64,000 nucleotides of DNA from Peromyscus leucopus (taxonomy: Eukaryota > Chordata > Mammalia > Rodentia > Cricetidae), in assembly GCF_004664715.2 (NCBI RefSeq), contig NC_051068.1, positions 56,258,518 to 56,322,517 on the forward strand, given 5' to 3'. The notes under the pieces are model-generated. The model was not told the DNA's origin. It worked only from the letters and a program-made list of their open reading frames with translations, and ran no database searches. Below, piece after piece: positions 35,101 to 45,433 of this stretch. Made by a program: the position numbers and the translations under genes. Every line of letters starts with the position of its first letter. Within the stretch, counting starts at the first letter, position 1.

Positions 35101-37190
35101 CGAGGCATGTGTGTGTTGGTAACTCTCCTCTTCATGTAACACAGATGCCGGTGTCACTCCCAGTACCCTACAGCCTCGCTTACACCTTACATTATTAGAA
35201 AGTCCATTCATTTATTATTTAAACAGAATATCAAACCTATTTTAATCCGTAATGGTGGTTTCACTTTGTAGACAGCTACCTTGACTTTAACTCCTTCTGT
35301 TCCAGTTTAGGGCAGCATTCTGAATTTTCTACTGGAATAATACACATCCATTCCTTCTCTCTGTGGGACAACGACTCATACACAGCCCTGCAGAGCCAAC
35401 TCTGTTGAAGAAACATGTAATGAAAAATTCAGTCCTTGACATAAGAACCACAAGGAAATAAAGAAAATAAACAGTGTAGACACTGGGTGAGCCAATTACA
35501 AGGCCTTCCTGGCCTGAGAAATTGAGCAAAGTCCAGTAGAGCATAGCTGCTGCCAAGGGTGTCTGTCAAAAGTCCTGTGTGTAGGCCATGCAAGGTAGTC
35601 ATTTATTACATCAAGATACATTCTCTAGCTTCCCGATCGCGAGTCTAGAAAGTGGTGAGTGGTCCCATATGATATTTTTATTCCCGTATTGCAGTGTCAG
35701 TAAGAGACCAGTGAAATTCTCTATGATTTCAGTGCAGCTCTGATCGAGACCACGCTGGCAATTCCACTCCATGTGAAGAACGAGGTAGGCGGGACTTTAT
35801 GATACCAATAACTATCCTAAAAACAAAGAAGATACGTGTCCTGTACTCTTAGAACTTTGAGCTCTGCCCGAACTTCCCGGACTACCACAAAATAGCATTT
35901 CATGGACTAACGCCGAAGTAAAAGAGAGGAGTTGAGACTCAAGGAGAAGAGAAAAGAGAAGAATAAGTTTATACTGTGAAGTAAGTCATAATTTATGTGA
36001 AACTGCCCAAATCTCACGACCAACCTCATGAGAAAACATGCTCCCGACAATCTTCGGGCTCGCAATCGAGATACTTAGTCTATTACACACCACCATTCTT
36101 TCCACAATAAATATATTGCCCAACACGACCATCAGGACCAGCAAGATTTGCACTAAGAGCCAGTCTAGATCCCATCAAACACAGTGCTTCCACTACTAAG
36201 AAAGACTTATGCATTTACACCAATAGATAATTCTTCTGATAATCGCATAAGGCCTTCCTGTGAGTGCAGGCGAGGAATGTATATCCCGCCCTTATGCACT
36301 TATTAAGCACTCCTGATGCCTAATTTAAACTTGCATTTAAAGGTTCCCTCAGGTTCCATGTCAAGGTACCAGCCCAAATTCGATCTATGTACCAAGCTCC
36401 CATTCTAAAGCAAGCCAATCCAACGCCCTCCACATTAAGATTCACACCAGACTCCCACTCACTCGCATACAGGTTGCCGTGGCACCAGGCTAGGGCGGCT
36501 CATGCGCCCACTCTCTCTCCTGAGCATAGACCGATATAACACCCTGCACATGCTTCTGTACCCGCCCCTTAGGCACACTGAGCAACCTGACCCTTGCGAC
36601 ACATGCCCTCCTCTATGCACTTTGCGAGCAGCTGCAGCTCAGAACTCGCATCCTGACATTGTATAGCTAGATGTTTCTCGCCATCTTGTTGTTTGTCATC
36701 GCCATCCTTCTCCCAGGTACGAATAGCACTTGAGTTTGTAGTGATGTACAACCTACCTAGTGTCTCACTGCGTGCCTGCCAGTAGCCACAATGATCGACG
36801 TACCCTCTCCGCGATTTTCCCACGAGACAGCAACCAAAACCAGAAGTCCATACCAGCCTGCACTACCCTATCACCTATTCCTCTGTTCTAAGAATATCAA
36901 GTGTGCTGAGTGATAGTGAACCTCCTTGCAAGATCTCCGTACTATTAGACCTTCTTTTCTCCCGTTGTGGATTTTCTCTCAGTGGACGCTTAACTCTTTC
37001 TCTCCGCGTTATCACGAAAGGTGCCCAATGAGCCTACTAGACAAGTAGGACTTACGAAATGATCCATTACTTCCCTATGCGTAATAACCCAGATCACTCG
37101 CCCATTTCCTGCAGCGATTTCAAGATCCCGTGGAAGACTCCTACCTGAGGCCGCAGATGCGTCCTCGCTCACCAGACTATACTATCGTCA
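28975..37190. other. Anomalous SINE-free block, likely low-accuracy assembly sequence
   Basis: For about 8 kb I find no intact B1, B2, B4, L1 or long microsatellite, whereas the rest of the window has one roughly every 0.5-2 kb. CpG is not depleted: I count 7 in 31561-31680, versus 2 in 43921-44040. Strand composition is erratic: 31261-31320 has 28 C and 2 G, while 33240-34100 is G-richer. Hints of garbled repeats exist (broken CA-like tract at 31255-31290, damaged B2 at the left edge). No frame encodes a known protein. I read this as an uncorrected long-read gap fill or similar. Alternatives are foreign DNA or genuinely unusual unique sequence. 35200-35620 looks more like ordinary mammalian DNA. 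Confidence 0.6.
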
Positions 37191-37388
37191 ACTCACTGCG
37201 TGTTCAAGTTATTCACAGAAGGACATCCCATGCGGACAAAGAACCACCCAGGAGAGAATACCCATCCCAAAGGTCCTGCCAGCCCTCGCATCCCAAGGCT
37301 GACTGACCTAAATACAGAACTTGTCTTCCAAGAGTCTGGTAAAGAGCTAAGGTTAGCTAGGGAATGGAGTGGGGAGCTGAATCCAACA

Positions 37389-37389
37389 A

Positions 37390-37424
<35 letters not shown>

Positions 37425-37426
37425 AT
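37389..37426 (+). repeat. (AAAT)n tetranucleotide repeat
   Basis: About nine AAAT units just right of the anomalous block. Confidence 0.95.
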
Positions 37427-37429
37427 GTT

Positions 37430-38130
37430 TTCTTTCATTCTTTTCAAGCACCTTCTGGTTTTGCCTGTCACACTCACTTTATCAAGTCAGTCCTCAGAAA
37501 CACGCTACTCCACAGCAAACCTTCCCTAATTCTTGGTCTTCCCATCGTATCAAGCTAGGCAACAATGCTGTTTTAATTACATTACAAAAGCCAGCATCTG
37601 TGAGAATACACTGCCTATGGAAAACCTTCCACAGGTGCACCCACAGAGCATGCTTTTCTACTCAAGGAAATCTCCAACTTCTAGACGAATCATTTCTGAC
37701 AACTTAGGAAAGGATGGGAATGCATACTTCTCTTTAAATGCAGCTTCTCTTCAAAACGATAAACAAGGGCAGGGGTTTGCACAAGTTAAAATGAACACCA
37801 CGGTTAACAGGCTGACCCTTGAGAATGCTCGCCGCTGTTCGGCAGGTTCCTCTGTTTGCTTCTCCTGAGGTCAGGTGGGGAAAAGACATGGGGAGCATCA
37901 GGCCGTCAATGGCGCTTTCAGCTGGTCGGGTTAGCAGTCACCGCCAACTTTCACACTGGGCCAAGAGTCCTCGGCCGGGTCGGTTTCTAGACACCACTGG
38001 CACCAGAACAGGAGAGCCTAACAACGGTCCATTTACTTGGCCAAACCACAGGCTGGCTGTCAAAGTGGTGCGTTTGTTTTTTCCAGACTTGTTTGGTGAC
38101 ACCCCTACTCCACGCCCCACCTCCCCAGCC

Positions 38131-38177
<47 letters not shown>

Positions 38178-39435
38178 GATAAGAGGTTCCATTGTTATTC
38201 AAATCAACCTAGCACCCCATTTCCCCCTCTCTGATTTCTACTACAGGCCTGTGACATCACTTTCTGACCAGCCTTGCTAGGCTCCACTGTCCTCTGCATG
38301 TGTCATTTTCCTTGGCACTTCAACTTCTGTTCTTGAAAGGAACCGAGGGTGCTCATGAAAGTTGCTTTAGCTGCACATTAAACTGGCCGTGCCTTTTCTA
38401 GCGCAGAAAATGGGTACAACTGGCCGTTTTAACAAATACTGATATGAAAGCACCACCACCAGCTGCACCACCACCACAGAAGGGACAAGATCAAAGGAGG
38501 GCATGCCCAGTTCCTGATTTAAAAAAAAAAAAAAACAAAAACAAAACCCTGCCCTCTAGAATAGGTACTTCTGGAGACACTTAAATGAACGTTCTTGTAA
38601 AATTATAGCCCATCTTCCACGGGTTTGGCAAATATGTAATCTATACACATTTCCCACATATGACAGCTCCATCAGGCAAAAAAGAAAACCATCAAAAACA
38701 GTACCAGGTGCCATTCTTGGGGCCTGTCCAAAGGCAGCCAATGGAAGAGTCTATTTTATTCTATTCCCTCGCCCATTAAATAATCATCATCAGAGACGGG
38801 CAGAATCTGGGTTTGGACAGATGGTATCCAACACCTCACAAGCAAAGCAACTTTTCTCAAGTATTAGATCCTCCCTGTATCTGCTGCTGGTCCCAAGGAT
38901 CTGTAAACCTTATCTGCCTACAGGACTGGCAAGCAGGATCCCCTGTAGTCACCACCCCAACATTTAGAGATATACGTCATTACCCAGTAAGCAAAAGAAA
39001 TCGAACCACATTTTTATAACACTCCTCCCTCGCAAATCCAACCTAAGAAAATCAAATCCAGGCCACCAGCAATCCCTTCATTTAAAAATAAAAGAAACCT
39101 GAGGATAAACAAACGTATAAAGGTTAACCACTTATCTAATTTTGACAAGGTTGTGCAAACCCAAAGAATCTGCCCTGAGAGGAAAAGGGAATTGAATACG
39201 CCTGTTCTGCAGTTATGTCTACAACTGGAATTGAAAGCGCTAGCCTAGGTGTCAACTTTTTCCCTTTGCAACATCCCTCTTTCAAGAAAGTAAAGTGGTA
39301 AATAAAGACAGGCGCCTCAGTGTTCTACTTTGTAAGGCCCACATCGATCAGTCGTTTGCACAACAGTTCCTTCTTACAGCTCATGAGACACCCCTGAACT
39401 CTAAAGATGGGACAGATGCAAGGGCAAGTGACTGA
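37430..39435. other. Unique intronic sequence next to the promoter
   Basis: No recognised SINE in about 2 kb apart from a (CA)n tract at 38133-38174 and an A-run near 38521. The long plus frame 37819-38280 is carried by the CA tract. SINE-poor DNA is common near CpG-island promoters. Confidence 0.5.
38133..38174 (+). repeat. (AC)21 microsatellite
   Basis: Uninterrupted AC units. Confidence 0.95.
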
Positions 39436-39779
39436 GCCTGCGGTCAGGGTGACAACAGTACCTGGCCGAGGAGGTGAGACCTGACCCCCAAGATTCAGAG
39501 CCCCGGGGGGGAGTCGGGCCAGAGAGAGACAAGCCCTGTAGACAGCACCTAGTCCCGCAAACCCACGGGCAAGGTCAGCCACAGGGAGCGCAGCGTAAAG
39601 GGCAGCAAAGGAGAGAGCAACAATCGCAGAACGGTCTGAAAAGAATGCCCTTGGAAGTTGGGGCAGGGGAAGTCCTGGATGGGGGAAATGGACTGCTTCC
39701 CCAGCACCCGGAGTGCCAGGGCACTGAAAGGGCGCAGTCTGCAGACATCCACCTCCCGGCGGCTAGCGGCGCGTCTCAC

Positions 39780-39848
39780 CTGGGGGGTCCTCTCGGCGGG
39801 GTTCTTCATCACCGCTTGGCGGAAGCTATTATCCACGTAGGACGCCAT
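39780..39848 (-). CDS. Rapgef2: Rapgef2 first coding exon (partial CDS, residues 1-23)
   Basis: On the minus strand the exon reads ATG to CAG and encodes MASYVDNSFRQAVMKNP followed by AERTPQ (23 codons, phase 0), then GTGAGA, a good splice donor at 39779-39774. I recognise this as the N-terminus of the long isoform of RAPGEF2 (PDZ-GEF1, RA-GEF-1). From family knowledge, this protein activates Rap1/Rap2 at membranes and junctions and in neurons. Its full length carries a cyclic-nucleotide-binding-like domain, RasGEF-N, PDZ, Ras-association and catalytic RasGEF domains and a C-terminal PDZ ligand; all of those lie in later exons outside this window. The ATG context (GAG ATG G, purine at -3 and G at +4) is strong, and it is the first ATG in the 234-nt in-frame open leader. 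The paralogue Rapgef6 starts differently. Naming is from memory of the protein, not a search. Confidence 0.9.
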
Positions 39849-40060
39849 CTCCCCCTGCGGGGCGCACCGGGACCGCTCCACACACTCGCCGGCCTCCCGG
39901 CCCAGCGCCACTGCCCGAGGTAAACCAGCCCAGGCGCGGGGCCGGGGCGCAGACAGCACGACGATCCGTGCAGCCCGGAGCTGCTCTCCTCCTCGAGGCC
40001 CGCTGTCCGTGCACCGGGATTCGGCGACTGGCCGGCTGCGCTGGGGAACCGTCGCCGTTC
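39849..40060 (-). other. Rapgef2: Putative Rapgef2 5' untranslated leader
   Basis: GC-rich sequence immediately upstream of the Rapgef2 ATG. No ATG occurs on the minus strand anywhere between 39849 and 40082, so ribosomes scanning this leader would meet the Rapgef2 start first. The frame of the CDS stays open through it up to a TAA at 40085-40083. The upstream end is a guess: it assumes that the A/T-rich box at 40083-40092 acts as a TATA-like element placing transcription starts about 30 bp downstream. A CpG-island promoter could equally start at several dispersed sites. Confidence 0.5.
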
Positions 40061-40082
40061 GCGCTGGCCCCGGCGGGCCGAG

Positions 40083-40092
40083 TTATTTTTAG
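40083..40092 (-). promoter_or_regulatory. MEF2-type / TATA-like box in the Rapgef2 promoter
   Basis: The minus strand reads CTAAAAATAA, a full match to the MEF2 consensus YTAWWWWTAR, standing out as an A/T block within very GC-rich DNA 235-244 bp upstream of the Rapgef2 ATG. It could bind MEF2 factors (muscle and neuron) or act as a weak TATA-like element. Binding is inferred from the motif only. Confidence 0.5.
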
Positions 40093-40110
40093 GGAGGTGC
40101 AAGCTACGGC

Positions 40111-40120
40111 GGGCGGGGCC
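40111..40120. promoter_or_regulatory. GC box (Sp1/KLF-type site)
   Basis: gggcggggcc, an exact GC-box core, lies just upstream of the MEF2/TATA-like box relative to Rapgef2. It is a typical component of CpG-island promoters. Confidence 0.55.
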
Positions 40121-40635
40121 TCTCCGGCGGGGCCCTAGCTCTCCGCGCTCCGGCCGCGCTCGCTCTGACGCGTCCCGGGTCTCGCGCGCCGGGCGGTCGG
40201 GAGGGAGGGCCGCGCGCTGAGCTTGCTGAGCCCGGCTCAGGTCTGGGCGCCACCGAGCCCGCTGGCCTCGGGCGCCGTGGCCGCGCCGCGCCTCCGTCTA
40301 CTGTCGGCCGCGCCTCCCGACTGCTGCTGCATCCCCGCGGGCCGCGCAGCTCCGGCCGCCCGCCCCCATCGGCGCCCGAGCGCGGCTGCTCCCGCGCGGC
40401 CCCCGCGCTCTTGGCAACTTTGTGCGTCGTCCGTGCAGCGGGCGGGCACGGCGGCCCGGGCGCGGGTTCCCGGCGGGCGCGAGGCCGAGAGCGGAGCGCG
40501 CAGCCCGCCGAGCGTCTGCCCAGCCGCGACCGCCTCCTCTTCCCCGCCTCTTCCTTCTCCTGCGCCTCCGCGGCCGCCCGAGCCGCTCTTCAGGGAGGAA
40601 GCGGCCTCCGGGGCTTGTTGCTTTGTGCTGCAACC

Positions 40636-40651
40636 ATGGTGAGGAGTGAGT
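40636..40651 (+). other. Possible divergent-transcript start/splice-donor site
   Basis: On the plus strand within the CpG island, accATGgtgagg is followed by a second donor-like GTGAGT at 40646-40651. This is compatible with a spliced transcript running away from Rapgef2. The in-frame reading from this ATG stops after five codons, so a non-coding RNA or a start codon split by splicing is more likely than a protein. No downstream exon was recognised. Confidence 0.2.
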
Positions 40652-40994
40652 GACGGGCCGGAGGCCAGTCGGAGGCCGCCGCATCATCGGGGGCGGAGCG
40701 CCCCGTGGCGCCGGCCCGCCCCCCTCGCTGGCCTGGCGGGGCCGCGCCCTCGCGCCCAGCCGCGCTCTGCCGGGACCAGGTGCGACGGGCGCCGGGGCGA
40801 TCGAGGCTGCTGCGACCGCCGATCCCGTAGCTGAGCGGCCGCACCTCGCCGCTCTGGCCTGGAACCCGCAGCCCTGGTCCCGCCGCACCCTGCCACCCTC
40901 TGCGCGGCCCCTCGCCCGCCCCGCCCGGAGCTAGAAACTGACCCCACCCGGGAGAGGTCCCTGTGGCGACGCCGCTGCAGTGGCGGGTCTTCCG

Positions 40995-42080
40995 AAGCCT
41001 AGAACTGACTGGGGTTTTTGCTTCGGTGGCGATAAACCCTCCTTGGATTCTGTTTATTTGTTATGACTGCAAGGACAGTGTTGCCCTCCCGCCTTCCGCG
41101 CTCACTGACACCTAAGCCCTGAAATGACCCCTGCGTTAGGCAGATGGGAATGCGACTTTCCAACCCCAGACCTGGTACCACCTCGCTCAGACAAGCAGCA
41201 GGTTAGCCCGTCGTGGGCAAGATGCCACGACGGCAAGTTCTCTGACATAATCAGGAACCTCTATTACTAGAGTGAACTTTGCCTTCCACTGGGCAGAGCA
41301 CCTTCTCAGGACCGCGAGTTTCCAATCCGGACTTGCCCTGTACAAAGCCCATATTAGTGTGTTAAGATGTCCCTGCTCTTGCAGTTTCATCCCTCCCCGA
41401 CCAGGCCTGAGGTGTGCAGCGTCAGCCTCAAAGCAGATTGCTGTGTTTTGAAATCTGCATGGAGACTACAGACTGTTATTTTTACTTGGGAGCTACCGCA
41501 TTGAACTTTTTCCTTTTTTTCTTTTTTTTTTTTTTTAATTCAAGCATGCCTTTTCAACACCCAGTTTTTTGTAACCAACTGAGACAGGCTGTCAGCTAAT
41601 ACTGGGGGACCCTTAAGTCACCTACACGGCCCTAAACAAGTTGCATAGCTTCTAAGAGAAAGGACCAGTCCAACCTTTGAAACTTAGAAAACAGAGTCTA
41701 AGTTGCAAAGTGTATCTAACAGATCCTTTTGTATTGCTTGCTACTTTTATCTGTAGAAGTAGAGCATCCACAAGCATTCTCCAGCCTAGACGGCCGCTTC
41801 AAAAGCAAGGAAACAGATTTCAAACCCAATGAGGTCTGAAAAAATATGCCCTACATCCCCACCTCGACTCTAGTCGCCATTTCAGAGCGTGCGGGTGCAA
41901 ATCTGGTTCCATTTTTCTTTCACCAAACATTCCCCATTCGTAGTCTTCGCCACCCCAATTAATAACACACTACTATCACCATCCAGGTGGGGGGGCGGCC
42001 GCACCCTAGTATCTCCTTAATTTCTCTCTCCTCTATGCAACAAAGTTCAGTTAAACCTGCTAGCTCAAAGTGCTAATTGA
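40995..42080. other. Upstream flank of Rapgef2, nothing recognised
   Basis: Ordinary sequence with a T-rich run at about 41508-41536; no repeat family or gene identified. Confidence 0.45.
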
Positions 42081-42084
42081 TGTA

Positions 42085-42770
42085 TATTCTAATCTTGACC
42101 ACCTCTCCTGCCCTGATCCTGGTCCAAGGCTAGGTATTATCCTCAGACTGCACTTTGCAATAGTCCCATCCCTTGTACCCATTTTTTTCTGGCAACAGCC
42201 CATTTTCAACACAGCAGCCAGAGGGATTCTACTCACACCACTTGAGTCACTGCTTAGCTTCCATGACATTCACCCCCAAAGCCCAAGTCTCTGGGGGCCT
42301 GAGTGACCCCTGGACCTAGTCCCCCGTCCTGACTTCCCTCTGATCTTATCAGATATCTGCTATGTTCCCTGCTCATTTCCTTGGGCACTAGATTCCATGC
42401 TGTTTCCAGAGAACTTAGCAAATCCTGGTGTCCTGGCCTTCCGTCCGCTGTTCTTCTACTGCTGCATTCTCTCTGCCCTTCCCCATTCCACCCACACCAC
42501 CAAAAAAAAGAAAACGCGGAACAGTTGGAATGCTGTTTCTCACCTCCTTTATTCTCCTCTCAAATATCATTTTCCCCATCGGTGGATGGCCTCTCTTCCT
42601 GGCTTAATTTACCACCTCACAACCTACATATTAGATTTTATTTATTTTATTTTGATTCCCTCCACTGTAATGTCAGCGGCGAAAGTCACTATTTTTATTT
42701 GTTTTGTTAACTGCTATATCCTTACTATACCAACTAGTATTATTGGATGGATACATGAATTAGTAACTCA
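42085..42770 (+). mobile_element. Ancient LINE-2 relic
   Basis: Text like tcaacacagcagccagaggg, ccatgctgtttccagagaac, ttctctctgcccttccccat and the end tgttttgttaactgctatat then cctta...ttggatggatacatgaatt follows the order of an L2 3' end. No coding potential remains; the 166-codon plus frame at 42397-42897 runs through it by chance. Confidence 0.7.
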
Positions 42771-42959
42771 AGCACCTTATATTTATATGACATTTATATA
42801 TATATACACATTATATATTACATATATACAACTGTGTGTATATTATCTCATCTGTATGGTGGGAAGTGGAGGCTGTAAGTGGAAACAAGGCCCCTGAGAC
42901 TGTTTTCTGTTCTACAAAAAGAAAGCATTTACATATCCCGAAGATCTACAAGTATCAAG

Positions 42960-43150
42960 TACAACACATGCAAAGTGTCTTGCACAGTGTTGGAGCCATA
43001 GTATGAACTCAACCGACAGTTGTTATTTTTAAGATCACTCTCATCATCCCCACCCTTTGAGGTTCATGGACAGTTATTATCCTCCTGTTTACAGATGGGG
43101 AAACTGGGCAGTAAAATGGGCTGTGTGATTTGCCCTCGTTCCTAGCCTGC
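42960..43150. mobile_element. MIR relics in both orientations
   Basis: acatgcaaagtgtcttgcac then agtgttggagccatagtatgaactcaa is a plus-strand MIR 3' end. ttatcctcctgtttacagat then ggggaaactgggcag is a minus-strand MIR core. Confidence 0.6.
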
Positions 43151-44200
43151 CTTTAGCTCTGGAGCAATCTGGAGCAAGCTAAGGACGGGATACTCCTCTA
43201 CCCTACTGTAAATACTGAAAGCTCCCGCTGAACCAGGTAGTTGTGGTGTAGGGACTACTGACTGCTGCTGGCCAGCACATCTGCCTCTGCTACATCTCAT
43301 CCCTCACAGAGACTCCCATGTTGGAGACCAGCCAAGTGTGTTGTTAAACAACACCACACCCCTCACAAAAGTCACCCATGGCCTCTCCCCAGGACTCTTT
43401 GTCGTTATGATGGGTAAGGCCAGAAAGTAGGGAAGCAGGAAGGTCTGGAGTTGTGGACTTCAGAGCTGGTGGAATTTCTTGTCTTTTGGGGAAGGATGGG
43501 ATTTACAGATGGACCTGCGAATGGGTTATGGGTAGGAACATCCTCAGCCATATCTCAGCCAGAAAATTGTGAATTCCAGCTTCAAAGCCCTTTCCTCTCC
43601 TCTCCCATCTCCTCCCTCCCTCCATCCTCCCCCCTCCCCTCCCCTCTTTGTGTTCCACTGTGATACTGAACTGTACCAATGACCTTAGGTAAGGGCTAAT
43701 TGTATGCCTTGTGCACCAACAAAATGACTAACTCGGGTTCAACTTGTAAACTATCATTTAACATCAATTAAAGCTCATATCCTCACTACTTATAATCTAC
43801 TTATCTACATATGTCAACAAAGCTATCACCACTCAGAATCCAGGACACCGGACACTTGGCATGCAATGCTCTTTTTAACATTTGAGCATCAATGTTGTAC
43901 TGCCTGTAACTAGACCAAATCAAGCACAGGTCTGACAAGGTGCCAGCTAGTGCTTCTACACCAAACAGCCCCTAATCAAAGCAAGTCATCTCTTATGCCG
44001 CCTCAGAACGGCAAGTGTCAAAATGAGGGGCTTTCTGTCCTGTATTCGTTCATCCATCTAGAAAATGTGATGATAGGTCCAGAGATATAGTTCAAGATGT
44101 GGCCTTAAGATAATTTCTCCTTATAGCTTTAAAGGCCCTTTTTCTAGTACACCCCTGAGCATGTTGTATAGGTTAAATGTTCTGAGTCCTTTTGTTTTTT
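43150..44200. other. Unique upstream flank
   Basis: Contains a C/T-rich run at 43595-43650. No gene or repeat family recognised. Confidence 0.45.
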
Positions 44201-44204
44201 GTTT

Positions 44205-44206
<2 letters not shown>

Positions 44207-44241
<35 letters not shown>
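44207..44241 (+). repeat. Poly-T tract
   Basis: About 35 T residues, possibly the A-tail of a reverse retroposon whose body I could not identify. Confidence 0.9.
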
Positions 44242-44244
<3 letters not shown>

Positions 44245-44247
<3 letters not shown>

Positions 44248-45430
44248 CTATGAGTCTGGCTACATACAACAGAAGACTTGGGAGAGAGTCATGAAAACCT
44301 ACTCAGTACCTAGTGTTCAGTCCAATATTTATTGCCTATTTGCTGCAGGCGGGGTACTGTCTCATTCCTTCAAATAGACAGACAGATGAGTGGGTGCGTG
44401 TGTCATATGCCAGGCACTATTTTAAATAACTTGCTTTTCCATGGAGGAGGTGAGAGTGATGGAAAGCTCCAGAAAGCTGCACTGCTCTGCTGAAATAGAG
44501 ATTCCTCTGCCGTCCACCTTTCCCAGCTGTACAACCCTCGAAAGGCCAGGTTTCTACCCAAGAGCTTGCAGTTCCTCGAACTTTCTCCTTCCTCGGAAAC
44601 ATGCATTTTTCCAGTTCCTTTCTATCGAGTGAGTAAGCGTCTCAGGAGAGCTGAAGCTAATTTAGACCCTGAGTCATTCTCAGTCAGTGAGCTCTACCAG
44701 CAAACACTGAAGTCCCTTGCAAACAGCATCCCAGGGAGTCTCCATAGGGAGTGCAGTGACAGACAGACAGACGGAAGTAAGGCTGGTCTCAGGCCAGAGG
44801 CCTTTAAACAGGCAGATACAGTGTATCAAAGCACAATTCCTAACCAGAATCCTGGATTTGATTTTAGAGGTGTCATCAATTCAGAGATGAGGGTGACTGT
44901 CACACAGATCAGAACGTGTCATATAGACACCATTTCCCCCCTGTGACTCGTTTTATCCTGGTTCTACCTGCACATAAAATTAATTAAAAATATAAATCAA
45001 ACAATATACAAACTAGCAAAACTGCTCTGCTCAGTCCCAGTGTGAAATCCCTCACACGGACACCACCACTTTCCTTCCTAGCTTTCTTTGTATTTGAAAT
45101 ATTGGAGCACTGAGAAGGAAAGGCACTCTTGATTTTCTCTACCGCAGAAGAGTTGGGGCCAACATTACTGGAGGAGAAAACACAGTTACACTGCTGACCA
45201 CCAGCAATGCCTTCTATTGTTGACCGTGTGTTTAGCATCGATTTTTATAAGTTGCCTGTTGGAATTGTGGTTCCCAATCAGTCTTCTGGGCCTGGAACAT
45301 GGCTTATTTGGTGGTGTTTACTTAATACACATGGAGTTGGGGGTTTGATCCTTGAGACAGCATAAACTGATTGGACACCATAGAGCATGACTGTAATCAT
45401 GGGAGTCAGACACAAGGAGATCAGAAGTCC
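44245..45430. other. Upstream flank with a possible ancient repeat
   Basis: tccaatatttattgcctatt...gtcatatgccaggcactatt (44318-44420) resembles ancient MIR/L2-type 3' text. The 126-codon plus frame at 44566-44946 shows no known domain. Confidence 0.4.
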
Positions 45431-45433
45431 ACC

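Larger units (their letters stand above)
1..39779 (-). other. Rapgef2: Rapgef2 intron 1 (partial)
   Basis: Everything left of the splice donor at 39779 should be first-intron sequence of the leftward-reading Rapgef2 gene. I saw no second Rapgef2 exon (expected to continue DLEIVYSYLHG...) on the minus strand, in line with the long first intron known for this gene. The interval is dominated by SINEs, microsatellites and unique sequence; individual elements are listed separately. Confidence 0.75.
39440..40990. promoter_or_regulatory. Rapgef2: CpG island and promoter of Rapgef2
   Basis: The only long stretch in the window with high GC and dense CpG (for example 40131-40500). It starts inside intron 1, covers the Rapgef2 first coding exon and leader, and extends about 0.9 kb upstream. 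It contains GC boxes such as gggcggggcc at 40111-40120 (an Sp/KLF-type site) and lacks SINEs. From established knowledge, such islands are usually unmethylated promoters and often fire in both directions. The long open frames on both strands here (e.g. 40223-40642 plus, 40298-40888 minus) are what stop-poor GC-rich DNA produces and are not called as genes. Confidence 0.9.

Noticed and set aside
28975..37190. New gene cluster or viral insertion in the anomalous block
   Set aside because: All frames are short (none above about 110 codons) and none has a recognisable protein family; sequence statistics fit assembly error better.
39549..39959. 136-codon minus frame containing the Rapgef2 start as one continuous protein
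   Set aside because: The frame begins with GTG, not ATG, and reads through the splice donor into the intron. Only residues 1-23 from the ATG at 39848 are coding.
40298..40888. 196-codon minus-strand frame in the CpG island (and overlapping plus-strand frames)
   Set aside because: Arginine/alanine/glycine-rich readings occur on both strands in several frames, as expected of stop-poor GC-rich DNA; no domain is recognisable.
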